Shown here in pieces: positions 18,101-26,122 of a stretch of 64,000 nt of DNA (position 1 is its first letter; every line of letters begins with the position of its first letter). The DNA is from Schlegelella_A sp038241255 (GTDB lineage: Bacteria; Pseudomonadota; Gammaproteobacteria; Burkholderiales; Burkholderiaceae_C): assembly GCA_038241255.1 (NCBI GenBank), contig JBBRFW010000006.1:1-64000 (forward strand). The letters are read 5' to 3'. The notes under the pieces are model-generated. The model made no database searches. It was not told the origin of the DNA and worked only from the letters and a program-made list of their open reading frames with translations. The position numbers were made by a program, and so were the translations under genes.

Positions 18101-18427
18101 GCCGCCGCCGCCGAAGACGCGGATGTTCTCGCCGCCGCGCGCCTTGAGCAGGTCGATCATGTACTTGAAGTACTCGACGTGACCGCCCTGGTACGAGCTG
18201 ATCGCGATGCCCTGCACGTCTTCCTGCAGCGCCGCCGTGACGACCTCGTCGACCGACCGGTTGTGGCCGAGGTGGATCACCTCCGCGCCCATACCCTGCA
18301 GGATGCGTCGCATGATGTTGATTGCCGCGTCGTGGCCGTCGAACAGGCTCGCGGCGGTGACGAAGCGCACCTTGTGCGTCGGGCGGTAGTCGGCCAGCGC
18401 CTTGTATTCGGCGGAGAGCTCGGTCAT
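15134..18427 (-). CDS. icmF: fused isobutyryl-CoA mutase IcmF (B12-dependent mutase with built-in G-protein chaperone)
   Basis: 1097 aa. It interconverts isobutyryl-CoA and n-butyryl-CoA using adenosylcobalamin. Order: B12-binding domain (DGHDAAI at 30-36, His32 as the cobalt ligand), MeaB-like GTPase (Walker A GTGGAGKSS at 212-220, ISIDPSRRKSGGALLGDR, NKFD at 357-360), linker, then the mutase barrel from ~550. Residues that separate isobutyryl- from methylmalonyl-CoA mutases read as the isobutyryl type: Phe602 in RMFAGEG and Gln746 in KEDQGQNTCIF. Length matches IcmF. It lies 10 bases behind ppk2 and overlaps the racemase start. Some IcmF enzymes also act on isovaleryl-/pivalyl-CoA. Confidence 0.95.
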   Translation of the reverse strand: MTELSAEYKALADYRPTHKVRFVTAASLFDGHDAAINIMRRILQGMGAEVIHLGHNRSVDEVVTAALQEDVQGIAISSYQGGHVEYFKYMIDLLKARGGENIRVFGGGGGVIVASEIAELQAYGVERIYSPEDGQRMGLAGMIGEMMMRCDVDLAAQAPTSLDAIRGKGEAARRALARLITALEIGAAAAPLRDAVRQAGRDTNTPVIGITGTGGAGKSSLTDELIRRLRLDQGDALQIAVISIDPSRRKSGGALLGDRIRMNAIAPWSDGARVFMRSLATRDFGSEISAALPDVLAAVKASGFDLVVVETSGIGQGDAAIVPLVDLPLYVMTPEFGAASQLEKIDMLDFAEFVAINKFDRKGAADALRDVAKQVQRNREAFARRPDEMPVFGTMASRFNDDGVTALYQAMVPRLAQLGLRLLPGALPKVSTRHSTHQVPIVPGARSRYLADIADAVRAYKRTAIAQARLAREIQQLRASARMLCEANPDKTNAFGAVNSLADEREQRLDPRARALLAEWPALQLAYAGDELVVSVRGREIRTSLVHTTLSGNKIRKVALPAWEDDGEILKWLLLDNVPGSFPYAAGTFAFKRENEDPTRMFAGEGDAFKTNTRFKLLSAGMPAKRLSTAFDSVTLYGNDPAIRPDIYGKVGNSGVSIATLDDMKVLYASFDLTSPSTSVSMTINGPAPTILAMFINTALDQKLDAFRAENQRDPSAEEAAGIAAWVKENVRGTVQADILKEDQGQNTCIFSTEFSLKVMGDIAQWFVAHKVRNFYSVSISGYHIAEAGANPISQLAFTLSNGFTFVEAYLARGMAVDDFAPNLSFFFSNGMDPEYTVMGRVARRIWAIAMRDRYGANERSQKLKYHVQTSGRSLHAQEVQFNDIRTTLQALIAIYDNCNSLHTNAFDEAITTPTEDSVRRAMAIQMIINREWGLAKNENPNQGAFVIDELTELVEEAVLSEFERISERGGVLGAMETGYQRGKIQEESMHYEMLKHTGEYPIVGVNTFRHPGGGAVPQQIELQRSTEQEKQGQLSRLADFHARHAREAPATLRRLQDAVIANGNVFEVLIDAVRVCSLGQITGALFEVGGQYRRNM

Positions 18428-18437
18428 CGCAGTGTCC

Positions 18438-19295
18438 TCAAATGACCTTGATGGTCGCGAGCGCCGGGTCGCCCGCCGGATAGCACAGCTTCAGCCCCTG
18501 CAGCGACTGCTTCACGGCGGTGGCGATCATCAGGTTGCGATGCGTTTTCGAGTCGGCCGGGACGATCGTCCAGGGCGCCCAGGGCGTCCCGGTCGCGTCG
18601 ACGGCGTCGGCGTACGCGGCTTGATACGCGTCCCAGCGCGTGCGCTCCTCGAGATCGCCGACGGCGAATTTCCAGTGCTTGGTCGGGTCGTCGAGTCGGT
18701 CCTGAAGGCGCAGCCGCTGCTCCGCCTTCGAGATGTGGAGCAGGAACTTCAAAACTACCGTGCCGGTCTCGACCAGCAGCTTCTCGAAAGCGTTGATGTG
18801 GGCGAAGCGCTGCTCGAGCTGCTCCCGCGTGATCCAGCCCTTGACGACGGGCACGAGCACGTCCTCGTAGTGGCTGCGGTTGAAGAGGACGATTTCGCCG
18901 GCAGCAGGCACCTTCTGGTGGATGCGCCAGAGATAGTCGTGCGCGCGTTCGTCGTCGGACGGTGCCTTCCAGGCCGCGGCGCGCACGCCGAGCGCGCTCG
19001 TCTTCCAGAACACGCCGCGGATCGTGCCGTCCTTGCCGCTGGTGTCGGTGCCTTGCAGGACGACGAGCACCTTGAAGCGCCGGTCCGCATAGAGCATGTC
19101 CTGCAGCCGGTCAATCTCGCCGGCGAGCGCATCGACGGCGGCCTGATCGACCGCCTTATCGCCGTTCGAAAAGGGCTTGGCGCGGGGATCGATCGCCGCC
19201 AGATCGAAGCGCCGCGCGTGCTTGGCGCCGGGCTTGGCCGTGGTCGCGCCAGCGTACTGGAAGTCCGCGAGGCGCGCGCCCGTCTTCTTCGCCAC
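18438..19295 (-). CDS. ppk2: polyphosphate kinase 2 family protein
   Basis: 285 aa, GTG start. Walker A GTDTSGKDG at 82-90, Walker B-like IVLFNRSHYEDVL around 135-147, and the lid region with DRLDDPTKHWKFAVGDLEER are diagnostic for one-domain PPK2 enzymes. These phosphorylate nucleotides with polyphosphate or make polyphosphate. Whether it prefers AMP, ADP or GDP cannot be told with certainty. It is the first gene of a leftward unit with icmF (10-base gap) and carries a palindrome 34 bases upstream of its start. Confidence 0.93.
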   Translation of the reverse strand: MAKKTGARLADFQYAGATTAKPGAKHARRFDLAAIDPRAKPFSNGDKAVDQAAVDALAGEIDRLQDMLYADRRFKVLVVLQGTDTSGKDGTIRGVFWKTSALGVRAAAWKAPSDDERAHDYLWRIHQKVPAAGEIVLFNRSHYEDVLVPVVKGWITREQLEQRFAHINAFEKLLVETGTVVLKFLLHISKAEQRLRLQDRLDDPTKHWKFAVGDLEERTRWDAYQAAYADAVDATGTPWAPWTIVPADSKTHRNLMIATAVKQSLQGLKLCYPAGDPALATIKVI

Positions 19296-19329
19296 GATGT
19301 CTCCGCTCCCGACGCCACGGCACCACGCC

Positions 19330-19349
19330 GATTGACGTATACGTCAATC
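19330..19349. promoter_or_regulatory. perfect 20-bp palindrome, candidate LiuR-type operator
   Basis: GATTGACGTATACGTCAATC is a perfect inverted repeat, with the core TTGACGT-AT-ACGTCAA at 19332-19347. It sits 34 bases before the ppk2 start. A related imperfect site lies before the MerR-family gene at 37034. From memory, MerR-type regulators of branched-chain amino-acid catabolism (LiuR) bind palindromes of this form. The assignment is inference. Confidence 0.65.
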
Positions 19350-19425
19350 GCAGTGTAGCGCCGCGGACCCGGGGCGGCTTTCAGCGCCCGGCGAGGTGAT
19401 GCGGCGGCGCGGCGCAGGCGGCCGG

Positions 19426-19763
19426 TCAGCGGCGCGCCCAGTGGCCTTCCTGCAGATGCCAGCGGCCTTCGTATTGGGCCCAGCGGTGCGGCTGCCAGCC
19501 GTAGCCCGGCCGGCCGTTCTCGTAGCGGCCGCCGACCCAGACGTGCCGGCCGCCGCGCCAGCCCCAGTAGCCGTCGATCCAGATCGCGCCGACGAAAGGC
19601 GGTGCCCGCACGGTCTCGTAATACGCGGCCGGCGGCGCGACGTCGGTGACGATGATTTCCCCGGCCGGCGCATAGGCGCCGAACGGGCGGCCGACGGGGG
19701 CGACGACGCATGCGGAAAGCGCGGCGCTGCCTACCGCCGCAAGGCGATGGTGCGACAGGACAT
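19426..19763 (-). CDS. YXWGXW-repeat lipoprotein, apparent 1-base deletion in the signal peptide
   Basis: The body has the tryptophan/glycine repeats of YXWGXW proteins (WIDGYWGWRGGRHVWVGGRY, then YGWQPHRW and GRWHLQEGHW). Upstream in the body frame lies a lipobox-like LSAC followed by VVAP. The start with a strong GGAGG is the ATG at 19763 (MSCRTIAL), but it runs into a stop after ten codons. One extra base after the TTG codon restores a clean lipoprotein signal peptide, MSCRTIALAAVGSAALSAC. The uninterrupted frame could instead start at 19791 without a good ribosome site. Expected in the outer membrane or periplasm; function unknown. Confidence 0.6.
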
Positions 19764-19933
19764 GGCGACCTCCATAAAGGCAGAGGCGCATTTCGGGCGC
19801 CACACTCCTTCAACCGGCGAAACCGACGCGTCGCCGACAGGTCGAGGCCGGCCTTACAGTCCTTTTCGCTCGGCGGGCGGCCGGCAGGCAAAAGCTGCAT
19901 GATGGCGGCCCGATCGCCTGACAGGACACGACC

Positions 19934-20362
19934 ATGGCCCGCCTCATCGCCGCTTTTTTCCTGAGCGCCGTCATGGTCCTGGGCGCGCCGGTTTCGGCCC
20001 AGCCGGTCTCCGCCGACGACTCCCGCGCCGCTCGGGCGATCGTCAGCGGCCAGCTCGAGGCGTTCGCCAGCGACGATGCCAAGCGCGCGTTCTCGTATGC
20101 GGCGCCGGCGATCCGCGATATGTTCGGCACGCCGGAGCGCTTCCTCGCCATGGTGCGTGAGGGCTACCCGGCCGTCTATCGCGCCAGCGGCGTGACCTTC
20201 CTGATCCCGCTGCGGGTGCAGGGCCAGTTGTTCCAAGGCGTGCATCTGACCGACGCTGCGGGCGTGCTCTGGCTCGCCACGTATCGCCTCGAGCGCCAGC
20301 CCGACGGCGTCTGGCGCATCGCCGGCTGCGAGCTGCAGCCGGCGAGCGGCCAGATCATCTGA
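19934..20362 (+). CDS. DUF4864 domain secreted protein
   Basis: 142 aa. A signal peptide (MARLIAAFFLSAVMVLGAPVSA) is followed by a ~110-residue NTF2-like domain of the DUF4864 type, with AIVSGQLEAFASDDAKRAFSYAAP and a C-terminal WRIAGCELQP. Probably periplasmic; function unknown. It ends 14 bases before coaX and may be cotranscribed with it. Confidence 0.85.
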   Translation: MARLIAAFFLSAVMVLGAPVSAQPVSADDSRAARAIVSGQLEAFASDDAKRAFSYAAPAIRDMFGTPERFLAMVREGYPAVYRASGVTFLIPLRVQGQLFQGVHLTDAAGVLWLATYRLERQPDGVWRIAGCELQPASGQII

Positions 20363-20376
20363 GACCGGCGCGGCCC

Positions 20377-21144
20377 GTGAGCTTCCTTGCGCTCGATATC
20401 GGCAACACGCGTCTGAAGTGGGCGTTGTACGCCGCGCCGATGCCGGGCGTGGGAATGCTGGCGCACGGCGCCGTCTTTCTCGAGGCGATCGACGATCTCG
20501 CCGACGGTCCTTGGCGCAATTTGCAGCAGCCCGCGAGCATGCTCGGCAGCGTTGTCGCGGGCGAGGGCATTCGGCGCCGCGTCGAAGCGCAGCTCGAGAT
20601 CTGGGACCTCGAGCCGCGCTGGGTCGTGAGCAGCGCGGCCGCCTGCGGGGTGATCAACGGCTACGAGCATCCGAACCGGCTCGGCGTCGACCGCTGGGTC
20701 GCGCTCATCGGCGCGCGCCATCGCATCCTCGCCCGCGGCGCGCCGCGGCCGATCCTCGTCGTCATGGTCGGCACCGCGGTCACCGTCGATGCGCTCGATG
20801 CGGAAGGCCGCTTCCTCGGCGGCCTGATCCTGCCCGGCTTCGGCCTCATGCTGCGCGCGCTCGAGATGGGGACGGCGGGGTTGAAGGCGCCGACCGGCGA
20901 GGCGGTCGATTTCCCGACCAACACCAGCGATGCGCTCATGAGCGGCGGTGCGGACGCAATCGCCGGCGCCGTCGAGCGAATGCACAGGAAGCTGCTGAAG
21001 CGCTGCGGCCAGGAACCGGCGCTCGTCATGAGCGGCGGCGCGGCGGTCAAGCTCGCCTCGATCAGCGACCTTCGCTTCGAGGCCGTCGAGACGCTGATTT
21101 TCGACGGCCTGCTTCAGCTGCAGTCGAAGCGGCTCGCCCTCTGA
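20377..21144 (+). CDS. coaX: type III pantothenate kinase
   Basis: 255 aa, GTG start. Catalyses the first step of CoA synthesis from pantothenate. ASKHA-fold signatures are present: DIGNTRLKWAL with Asp7 near the start, GVDRWVALIGAR, the second phosphate segment VMVGTAVTVDALD, and GGLILPGFGLMLRAL. Length is normal for CoaX. It is convergent with hslU, 15 bases apart. Confidence 0.95.
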   Translation: MSFLALDIGNTRLKWALYAAPMPGVGMLAHGAVFLEAIDDLADGPWRNLQQPASMLGSVVAGEGIRRRVEAQLEIWDLEPRWVVSSAAACGVINGYEHPNRLGVDRWVALIGARHRILARGAPRPILVVMVGTAVTVDALDAEGRFLGGLILPGFGLMLRALEMGTAGLKAPTGEAVDFPTNTSDALMSGGADAIAGAVERMHRKLLKRCGQEPALVMSGGAAVKLASISDLRFEAVETLIFDGLLQLQSKRLAL

Positions 21145-21159
21145 CGAGCGACCGGCGCG

Positions 21160-22494
21160 CTACAAGATATACCGCGAGAGGTCTTCGTTCTTCGCCAGGT
21201 CGGAGAGCTTCGCGTCGACGGCGGCGGCGTCGAGCCGCACGGTCTGGCCGGCGCGGTTCGGCGCGTCGAAGCTCACCTCGTCGAGCAGCCGCTCCATCAC
21301 CGTCGAGAGGCGCCGCGCGCCGATGTTCTCGGTGCGCTCGTTGACGTCGAAGGCGATCTGGGCGATGCGCCGGATCGCGTCGCCCGCGAGCTCAAGTGTC
21401 ACGCCTTCGGTCGCGAGCAGCAGCGTGTACTGCTTGACCAGGCTGGCGTGAGTCTGCGTCAAGATCGCCTCGAAATCGTCGACCGAGAGCGAGCCGAGCT
21501 CGACGCGGATCGGGAAGCGCCCCTGCAGCTCGGGAATGAGGTCGCTCGGCTTGCTGAGATGGAAGGCGCCCGAGGCGATGAACAGGATGTGATCGGTCTT
21601 GACCATCCCGTACTTGGTGTTGACGGTGGTGCCCTCGACGAGTGGCAAGAGGTCCCGCTGCACGCCCTGGCGCGAGACGTCGGCGCCCTGCGACTCCGAG
21701 CGCGACGTCACCTTGTCGATCTCGTCGATGAAGACGATGCCGTTCTGCTCGGCGTTGGCTAGCGCGCTCGCCTTGACCTCGTCGTCGTTGACGAGCTTGG
21801 CGGCCTCCTCCTCGAGGATCAGCTTCTGCGCCTCGGCGACCTTCATCTTGCGCGATTTCCGCTTCGCGCCGCCAAGGTTGGCGAACATGCCGCGCAACTG
21901 CTCGGCCATCTCCTCCATGCCGGCCGGTCCCATGATCTCCATCGAGGGCTTCGCCTCGGCGACCTCGATCTCGATCTCGCGATCGGCGAGCAGGCCCTCG
22001 CGGAGGCGCTTCCTCATCACCTGGCGCGCCGTGTTGTCGGCCGAAGGCGAGGGCGCCAAGCCGAAGTCGCTGCGCGCGCCCGGCACGATGACCTCGAGGA
22101 TGCGTTCCTCGGCGGCGTCTTCGGCGCGCGTGCGCTGGCGCTTCATCGCCGTCTCTCGCTCCTGCGTGACGGCCATGTCGACCAGGTCGCGGATGATCGA
22201 GTCGACGTCCTTGCCGACGTAGCCGACCTCGGTGAACTTGGTCGCCTCGACCTTGATGAAGGGCGAATCGGCGAGGCGCGCCAGGCGGCGCGCGATCTCG
22301 GTCTTGCCGACGCCAGTCGGGCCGATCATGAGGATGTTCTTCGGTGTGAGCTCGCCTCGCATCGCCTCGTCGACCTGCTGGCGGCGCCAGCGGTTGCGCA
22401 GCGCGATCGCGACCGCGCGCTTGGCGCCCGACTGGCCAACGATGTGGCGGTCGAGCTCGGAGACGATCTCGCGCGGCGTCATGCTGGATTTCAT
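21160..22494 (-). CDS. hslU: ATP-dependent protease ATPase subunit HslU
   Basis: 444 aa, matching the ~443 aa of E. coli HslU. The AAA+ unfoldase that feeds substrates to HslV. Walker A GPTGVGKT at 58-65, the pore-loop GYVGKDV segment, Walker B IVFIDEIDK and the C-terminal LSRYIL tail that docks into HslV are all present. The ATG at 22494 overlaps the hslV stop by four bases (ATGA). A longer upstream start would lie inside hslV and is rejected. Confidence 0.98.
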   Translation of the reverse strand: MKSSMTPREIVSELDRHIVGQSGAKRAVAIALRNRWRRQQVDEAMRGELTPKNILMIGPTGVGKTEIARRLARLADSPFIKVEATKFTEVGYVGKDVDSIIRDLVDMAVTQERETAMKRQRTRAEDAAEERILEVIVPGARSDFGLAPSPSADNTARQVMRKRLREGLLADREIEIEVAEAKPSMEIMGPAGMEEMAEQLRGMFANLGGAKRKSRKMKVAEAQKLILEEEAAKLVNDDEVKASALANAEQNGIVFIDEIDKVTSRSESQGADVSRQGVQRDLLPLVEGTTVNTKYGMVKTDHILFIASGAFHLSKPSDLIPELQGRFPIRVELGSLSVDDFEAILTQTHASLVKQYTLLLATEGVTLELAGDAIRRIAQIAFDVNERTENIGARRLSTVMERLLDEVSFDAPNRAGQTVRLDAAAVDAKLSDLAKNEDLSRYIL

Positions 22495-23027
22495 TCCAGC
22501 GTCTCGATCGAATGGTGCTGGTTGGTGTAGATGCACAGGTCGGCGGCGATTTCGAGCGAGCGCTTGACGATGTCCTTGGGCGCCATTTCGGTGTGTTGGA
22601 GCAGGGCGCGCGCGGCGGCGCCGGCGAACGAGCCTCCGGAGCCGATCGCGACGATGCCGAATTCGGGCTCGAGCACGTCGCCGTTGCCGGTGATGATCAG
22701 CGACGACTCGTGATCGGCGACCGCGAGCATCGCCTCGAGCCGACGCAGGACGCGGTCGGTGCGCCAGTCCTTGGTGAGCTCGATCGCCGAGCGCACGAGG
22801 TGGCCCTGGTGCTTCTCGAGCTTGGCTTCGAAGCGCTCAAACAGCGTGAATGCATCGGCCGTCGCGCCGGCGAAGCCGGCGAGCACCTTGTCGTGGTGCA
22901 GGCGGCGCACCTTCCTGGCCGTCGCCTTGACGACGATGTTGCCAAGGGTCACCTGCCCGTCGCCGCCGAGCGCGACCGCGCCGCCGCGGCGCACGCTGAC
23001 GATCGTCGTGCCGTGATAGGTGTCCAT
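22491..23027 (-). CDS. hslV: ATP-dependent protease peptidase subunit HslV
   Basis: 178 aa. The proteasome-like peptidase of the HslVU complex. After a short propeptide (MDTYHG), mature HslV begins TTIVSVRR with Thr7 as nucleophile. GNIVVKATARKVRRL and FAGATADAFTLFERFE are typical. It is first in the hslVU pair and follows the STAS-protein gene by about 60 bases on the same strand. Confidence 0.98.
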   Translation of the reverse strand: MDTYHGTTIVSVRRGGAVALGGDGQVTLGNIVVKATARKVRRLHHDKVLAGFAGATADAFTLFERFEAKLEKHQGHLVRSAIELTKDWRTDRVLRRLEAMLAVADHESSLIITGNGDVLEPEFGIVAIGSGGSFAGAAARALLQHTEMAPKDIVKRSLEIAADLCIYTNQHHSIETLE

Positions 23028-23090
23028 CGGGAGGAGATTGTGGCTCTCCCTTCGAAGTCAAGGCGGCGGCCGGCGGCCCGGACGGAGACG

Positions 23091-24812
23091 CTAGATCGTC
23101 CGGACCTTGACGTTGGCGTGCTCGTTGATCCCCATCGCGCCGAAGAAAAGCGCGACCATCCGGTGCGCATCGACGAAGCTCACGGTGCGGTTCTCGCTGC
23201 GCCGCGCCAGCACCCAGTTGAGCAGGTCGCCGGCGGCGATGAAGTCGACCCGGATCAGGCGCGCGCACGAGACGTTGACGATCCTGGCCGTGCCGAGCTC
23301 GCTGTCCATCTTCTTCAGCGTGGTGCCGATGTCGCCGATCAGCTGCCCCGAGAGCTCGACCGTGCCGACCTCGATCATCTGCGGCGCGTCCGTCAGCTGC
23401 GATTCCTGGAAGCTCGTCGAGACGTCGCTCACCACCGACAGCGGCGGCTGGGTCGTTCCCTGGTTGGAGCCGGTGATGCGGACGACGCAGCGCGCCGCTT
23501 CCCACGAAGGCGGCGAGACCTCGTAGGTGACGCAATAGTCGATCGCCGCCTCGTCGAAGTGATCGGGTCGGTTGGTCATGCGCAGCGCGTCGAGGCGGAG
23601 CTGCCAGTGCGCAGGGTCGGCGTCGCGCACCCCGGTCGGCGCTGCTTCCTGCAGCACCGCGAAGAGCCGCTCGCCCGACAGCCAACGCATGTCGAGGTCC
23701 TGCGGCATCCAGCTTCGGAACAGCTCCGAGAGCCGCCCGCTCGCCTCCGCGTCGATTGTCTGCAGTACGCCCCAGTCGAACACCCACGGCAGCGGCATCT
23801 GCAGCGCCAGCGACGCGAGTCGGGCGACGCCGTCAGCGTCGAGATAGTTCGGGCAGACCCAGCCGACCTGGCCCTCGATGCGCGCGCGGCTCGGCCGCTC
23901 CTCGCTCGCCGCCTCGGCGACCAGCTTGGGCAGCGAGAACCACTGCGGCGCCGACCAGCCGAACTGCTGCGCGTAGTCGAGCGCGAGGCTTTCGAATTTG
24001 TGCTGCTGGCCGGTCGCACGGTAGAGGTCGAACAGGACGAGCCAGGTCTCCGCGTGCTGGGACCGGTTGCCGCCGAGGCCGGTCAGGCCGGCGAGGGCCT
24101 GCTCGCATTGCTCGAAGTCGGCGTTGGCGAAGGCGATCACCGCCTCGTCGAGGTCCGGGTCGTGGGTGACCTCCGTGTTGCCCGCCGAAAAGGCCTTGCC
24201 GAAGTCCTCGGCCTGCGGCATATCGAGGTGGATCGGCGCGACCGAGGCAGCGCGCGTCGCCGTTGGCGCCACCGGCGGCGCTACTGGCCTTACCGGCGCA
24301 GCGGCCGCAGCGACCGGCCGGGCCGGCTCCTCGACGCGGCCGCTCGGCGCGGCCGGAGCGGCCGGCCGCGCCGGCGCGAGGCCGAGCGGCGCCGGCTGCG
24401 TCGGTGCGTTGTAAAACTCGGGCGCGCGGCGTTGCGTGTTGGCGTAGCCATCGCCGACCATCTGCTGCTCGATCTCGTCGATCTTGGCCTTGACGCCCGC
24501 GTCCTGGCGCACCGGCTGATCCGAGATGCGCGGCTGCGAGTCGTCGATCCGCGACGAGCCGCCGAGCGCGGCGAGCTGCTCGCCCGAAAGGCCCTCGCGG
24601 CGCACCTTGCGCAGCATGTCGAACTCTCGCTTGCGAACGAAATCGTTGCGGCGCTTGCGCTCGATCATCGCCTTGAGCTCGCCCTTGGCGTAATCGTTCT
24701 CGCGCGATTCGTCGGTGGGCACGTCGAGCTCGGCCCATTCGGTCGCCGGATTGGCAACGAACTTGACCACCTTGCGAAAGAAGCTCGTCGTGTCTTTGGG
24801 TTCCGCTGCCAT
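23091..24812 (-). CDS. STAS-domain protein of the hslV-dksA locus
   Basis: 573 aa. An N-terminal basic, charged region (residues ~30-80) is followed by an alanine/proline-rich linker (~130-195), a middle region with helical repeat character (~210-300, AETWLVLFDLYRATGQ), and a C-terminal STAS-like domain (about 455-573) with VELSGQLIGD and the MSAGMN-like stretch replaced by CARLIRVDFIAAGDLLNW. Proteins of this layout occur at this place in Burkholderiales genomes. Role unknown, possibly regulatory. Confidence 0.8.
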   Translation of the reverse strand: MAAEPKDTTSFFRKVVKFVANPATEWAELDVPTDESRENDYAKGELKAMIERKRRNDFVRKREFDMLRKVRREGLSGEQLAALGGSSRIDDSQPRISDQPVRQDAGVKAKIDEIEQQMVGDGYANTQRRAPEFYNAPTQPAPLGLAPARPAAPAAPSGRVEEPARPVAAAAAPVRPVAPPVAPTATRAASVAPIHLDMPQAEDFGKAFSAGNTEVTHDPDLDEAVIAFANADFEQCEQALAGLTGLGGNRSQHAETWLVLFDLYRATGQQHKFESLALDYAQQFGWSAPQWFSLPKLVAEAASEERPSRARIEGQVGWVCPNYLDADGVARLASLALQMPLPWVFDWGVLQTIDAEASGRLSELFRSWMPQDLDMRWLSGERLFAVLQEAAPTGVRDADPAHWQLRLDALRMTNRPDHFDEAAIDYCVTYEVSPPSWEAARCVVRITGSNQGTTQPPLSVVSDVSTSFQESQLTDAPQMIEVGTVELSGQLIGDIGTTLKKMDSELGTARIVNVSCARLIRVDFIAAGDLLNWVLARRSENRTVSFVDAHRMVALFFGAMGINEHANVKVRTI

Positions 24813-24893
24813 CGAGAGTCCCTGAGCGGAGCGGTGGCCACCGGCTCGTGACCGACACGGGCGCGGGAGCGGTGCCCCGGCGCCCCGCGGCGG

Positions 24894-25955
24894 CTAGTCG
24901 CCGAACATCTTCTGCTTCAGCTCCCGCCGCTGCTGCGCTTCGAGCGACAGTGTAGCGGTGGGTCGGGCGATCAAGCGGCCCAGGCCGATGGGTTCGCCGG
25001 TTTCGTCACAGAATCCGTATTCGCCCGATTCGATGCGGCCGAGCGACTGCGAGATCTTCTTCAGGAGCTTCCTCTCGCGGTCGCGGGTGCGCAGCTCCAA
25101 GGCGTGCTCCTCTTCGATCGTGGCGCGGTCGGCCGGATCGGGGACGATCGACGTGTCCTCGCGCAGATGCTCGGTCGTCTCGCCGGCGTTGCTCAGCAGG
25201 TCGTCCTTGAGCGCCTGCAGTTTCATGCGGAAGAACTCGAGCTGCTTCTCGTTCATGTACTCGGACTCGGGCATCGCCATCAACTCTTCGTCGCTGAGAT
25301 CGCGGCCCGCCTTGGTCTTCCAGGCGTTGGCCAGCTTGGGATCCGCTTTGTGCGCCTGGCGGGGAGTGTCGTGTTCTTGCTTGTTCATCTGTCGGGTCGG
25401 AGGCCTCGGCGGCGCAAACCGGTCGGCAAATCGTGAGGTCGGCGGGGGCAGCGGGGCTTGCACCGGGGCGACGAAATACTTGGGTGTACCCCGCCCGGGC
25501 TTGCGCGGCACGAAGCCGTTGGGCATGGCAATGGGCGCGCCCGCAGCGACGGCCGGAGCCGGCACGGCGACCTTCGCGAGGCCCGCGGTGGGCGGGGCGC
25601 TCGGCTTCGGTGAGGCGGTCTTCTTCGCGCTGGGCGCGGGCTTGGGGGCAGGGGCGAGCTTCGCTATGGGCACTGATGATTTCTTTGCGGATGCCGGCGC
25701 GCCCTGCGACGCGCCTGGCTTGAGGGGCGCCGCGGACTTCGCCGGCGTGGGGGTCTTCTTCGCTGCCGGCGCCTTCTTGACGACGGCTTTCGCAGTCGGC
25801 GCATGCTTCTTCGCAACGACGGGTTTCTTCTTCGCCGCCGGCTTGCCTTTGACGGGCGTCGTGCGCTTGGGCGACGTCTTGCTAGCAGGAGCTCGCGATC
25901 GCGCTGACGGTGCGGCGACCTTCTTCGACGTCTTCTTGGCGACTGGTTTCTTCAC
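24894..25955 (-). CDS. dksA: RNA polymerase-binding transcription factor DksA, with long basic N-terminal extension
   Basis: 353 aa from a GTG at 25955 that has GAGGAG just upstream. Residues 190-353 are the DksA core. The coiled-coil tip DPADRATIEEE keeps the acidic residues that probe the polymerase secondary channel. The C-terminal finger keeps only one of four cysteines (Cys316 in FCDETGEPIG), the others being Thr, Ser and Ala, so it should not bind zinc like E. coli DksA. Residues 1-189 are a Lys/Ala/Pro-rich, probably disordered tail. An internal ATG at 25388 would give a 164-aa standard protein. Acts with ppGpp at rRNA and amino-acid promoters. Confidence 0.93.
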   Translation of the reverse strand: MKKPVAKKTSKKVAAPSARSRAPASKTSPKRTTPVKGKPAAKKKPVVAKKHAPTAKAVVKKAPAAKKTPTPAKSAAPLKPGASQGAPASAKKSSVPIAKLAPAPKPAPSAKKTASPKPSAPPTAGLAKVAVPAPAVAAGAPIAMPNGFVPRKPGRGTPKYFVAPVQAPLPPPTSRFADRFAPPRPPTRQMNKQEHDTPRQAHKADPKLANAWKTKAGRDLSDEELMAMPESEYMNEKQLEFFRMKLQALKDDLLSNAGETTEHLREDTSIVPDPADRATIEEEHALELRTRDRERKLLKKISQSLGRIESGEYGFCDETGEPIGLGRLIARPTATLSLEAQQRRELKQKMFGD

Positions 25956-26122
25956 GGGTTCTCCTCGCAACGGCGGCGCGACCTTCTCCCGCAAGGCGCG
26001 TCGCGAAGGCGCGACCGTTTTCGACCGCCGCGGATTGTAGTCACGCCCGCCGCCGCCGCCGCAGGCTTCGTTGCGCATCGATCAGCGGCGTGATTTGGTC
26101 CCGGCGGCGAGGCGCCGGCCGA

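Noticed and set aside
22512..24851. 779-aa open frame on the plus strand
   Set aside because: It lies opposite hslV and the STAS gene and has the Arg/Asp/Val-rich composition of an antisense frame in GC-rich DNA. The minus-strand genes have clear domains.
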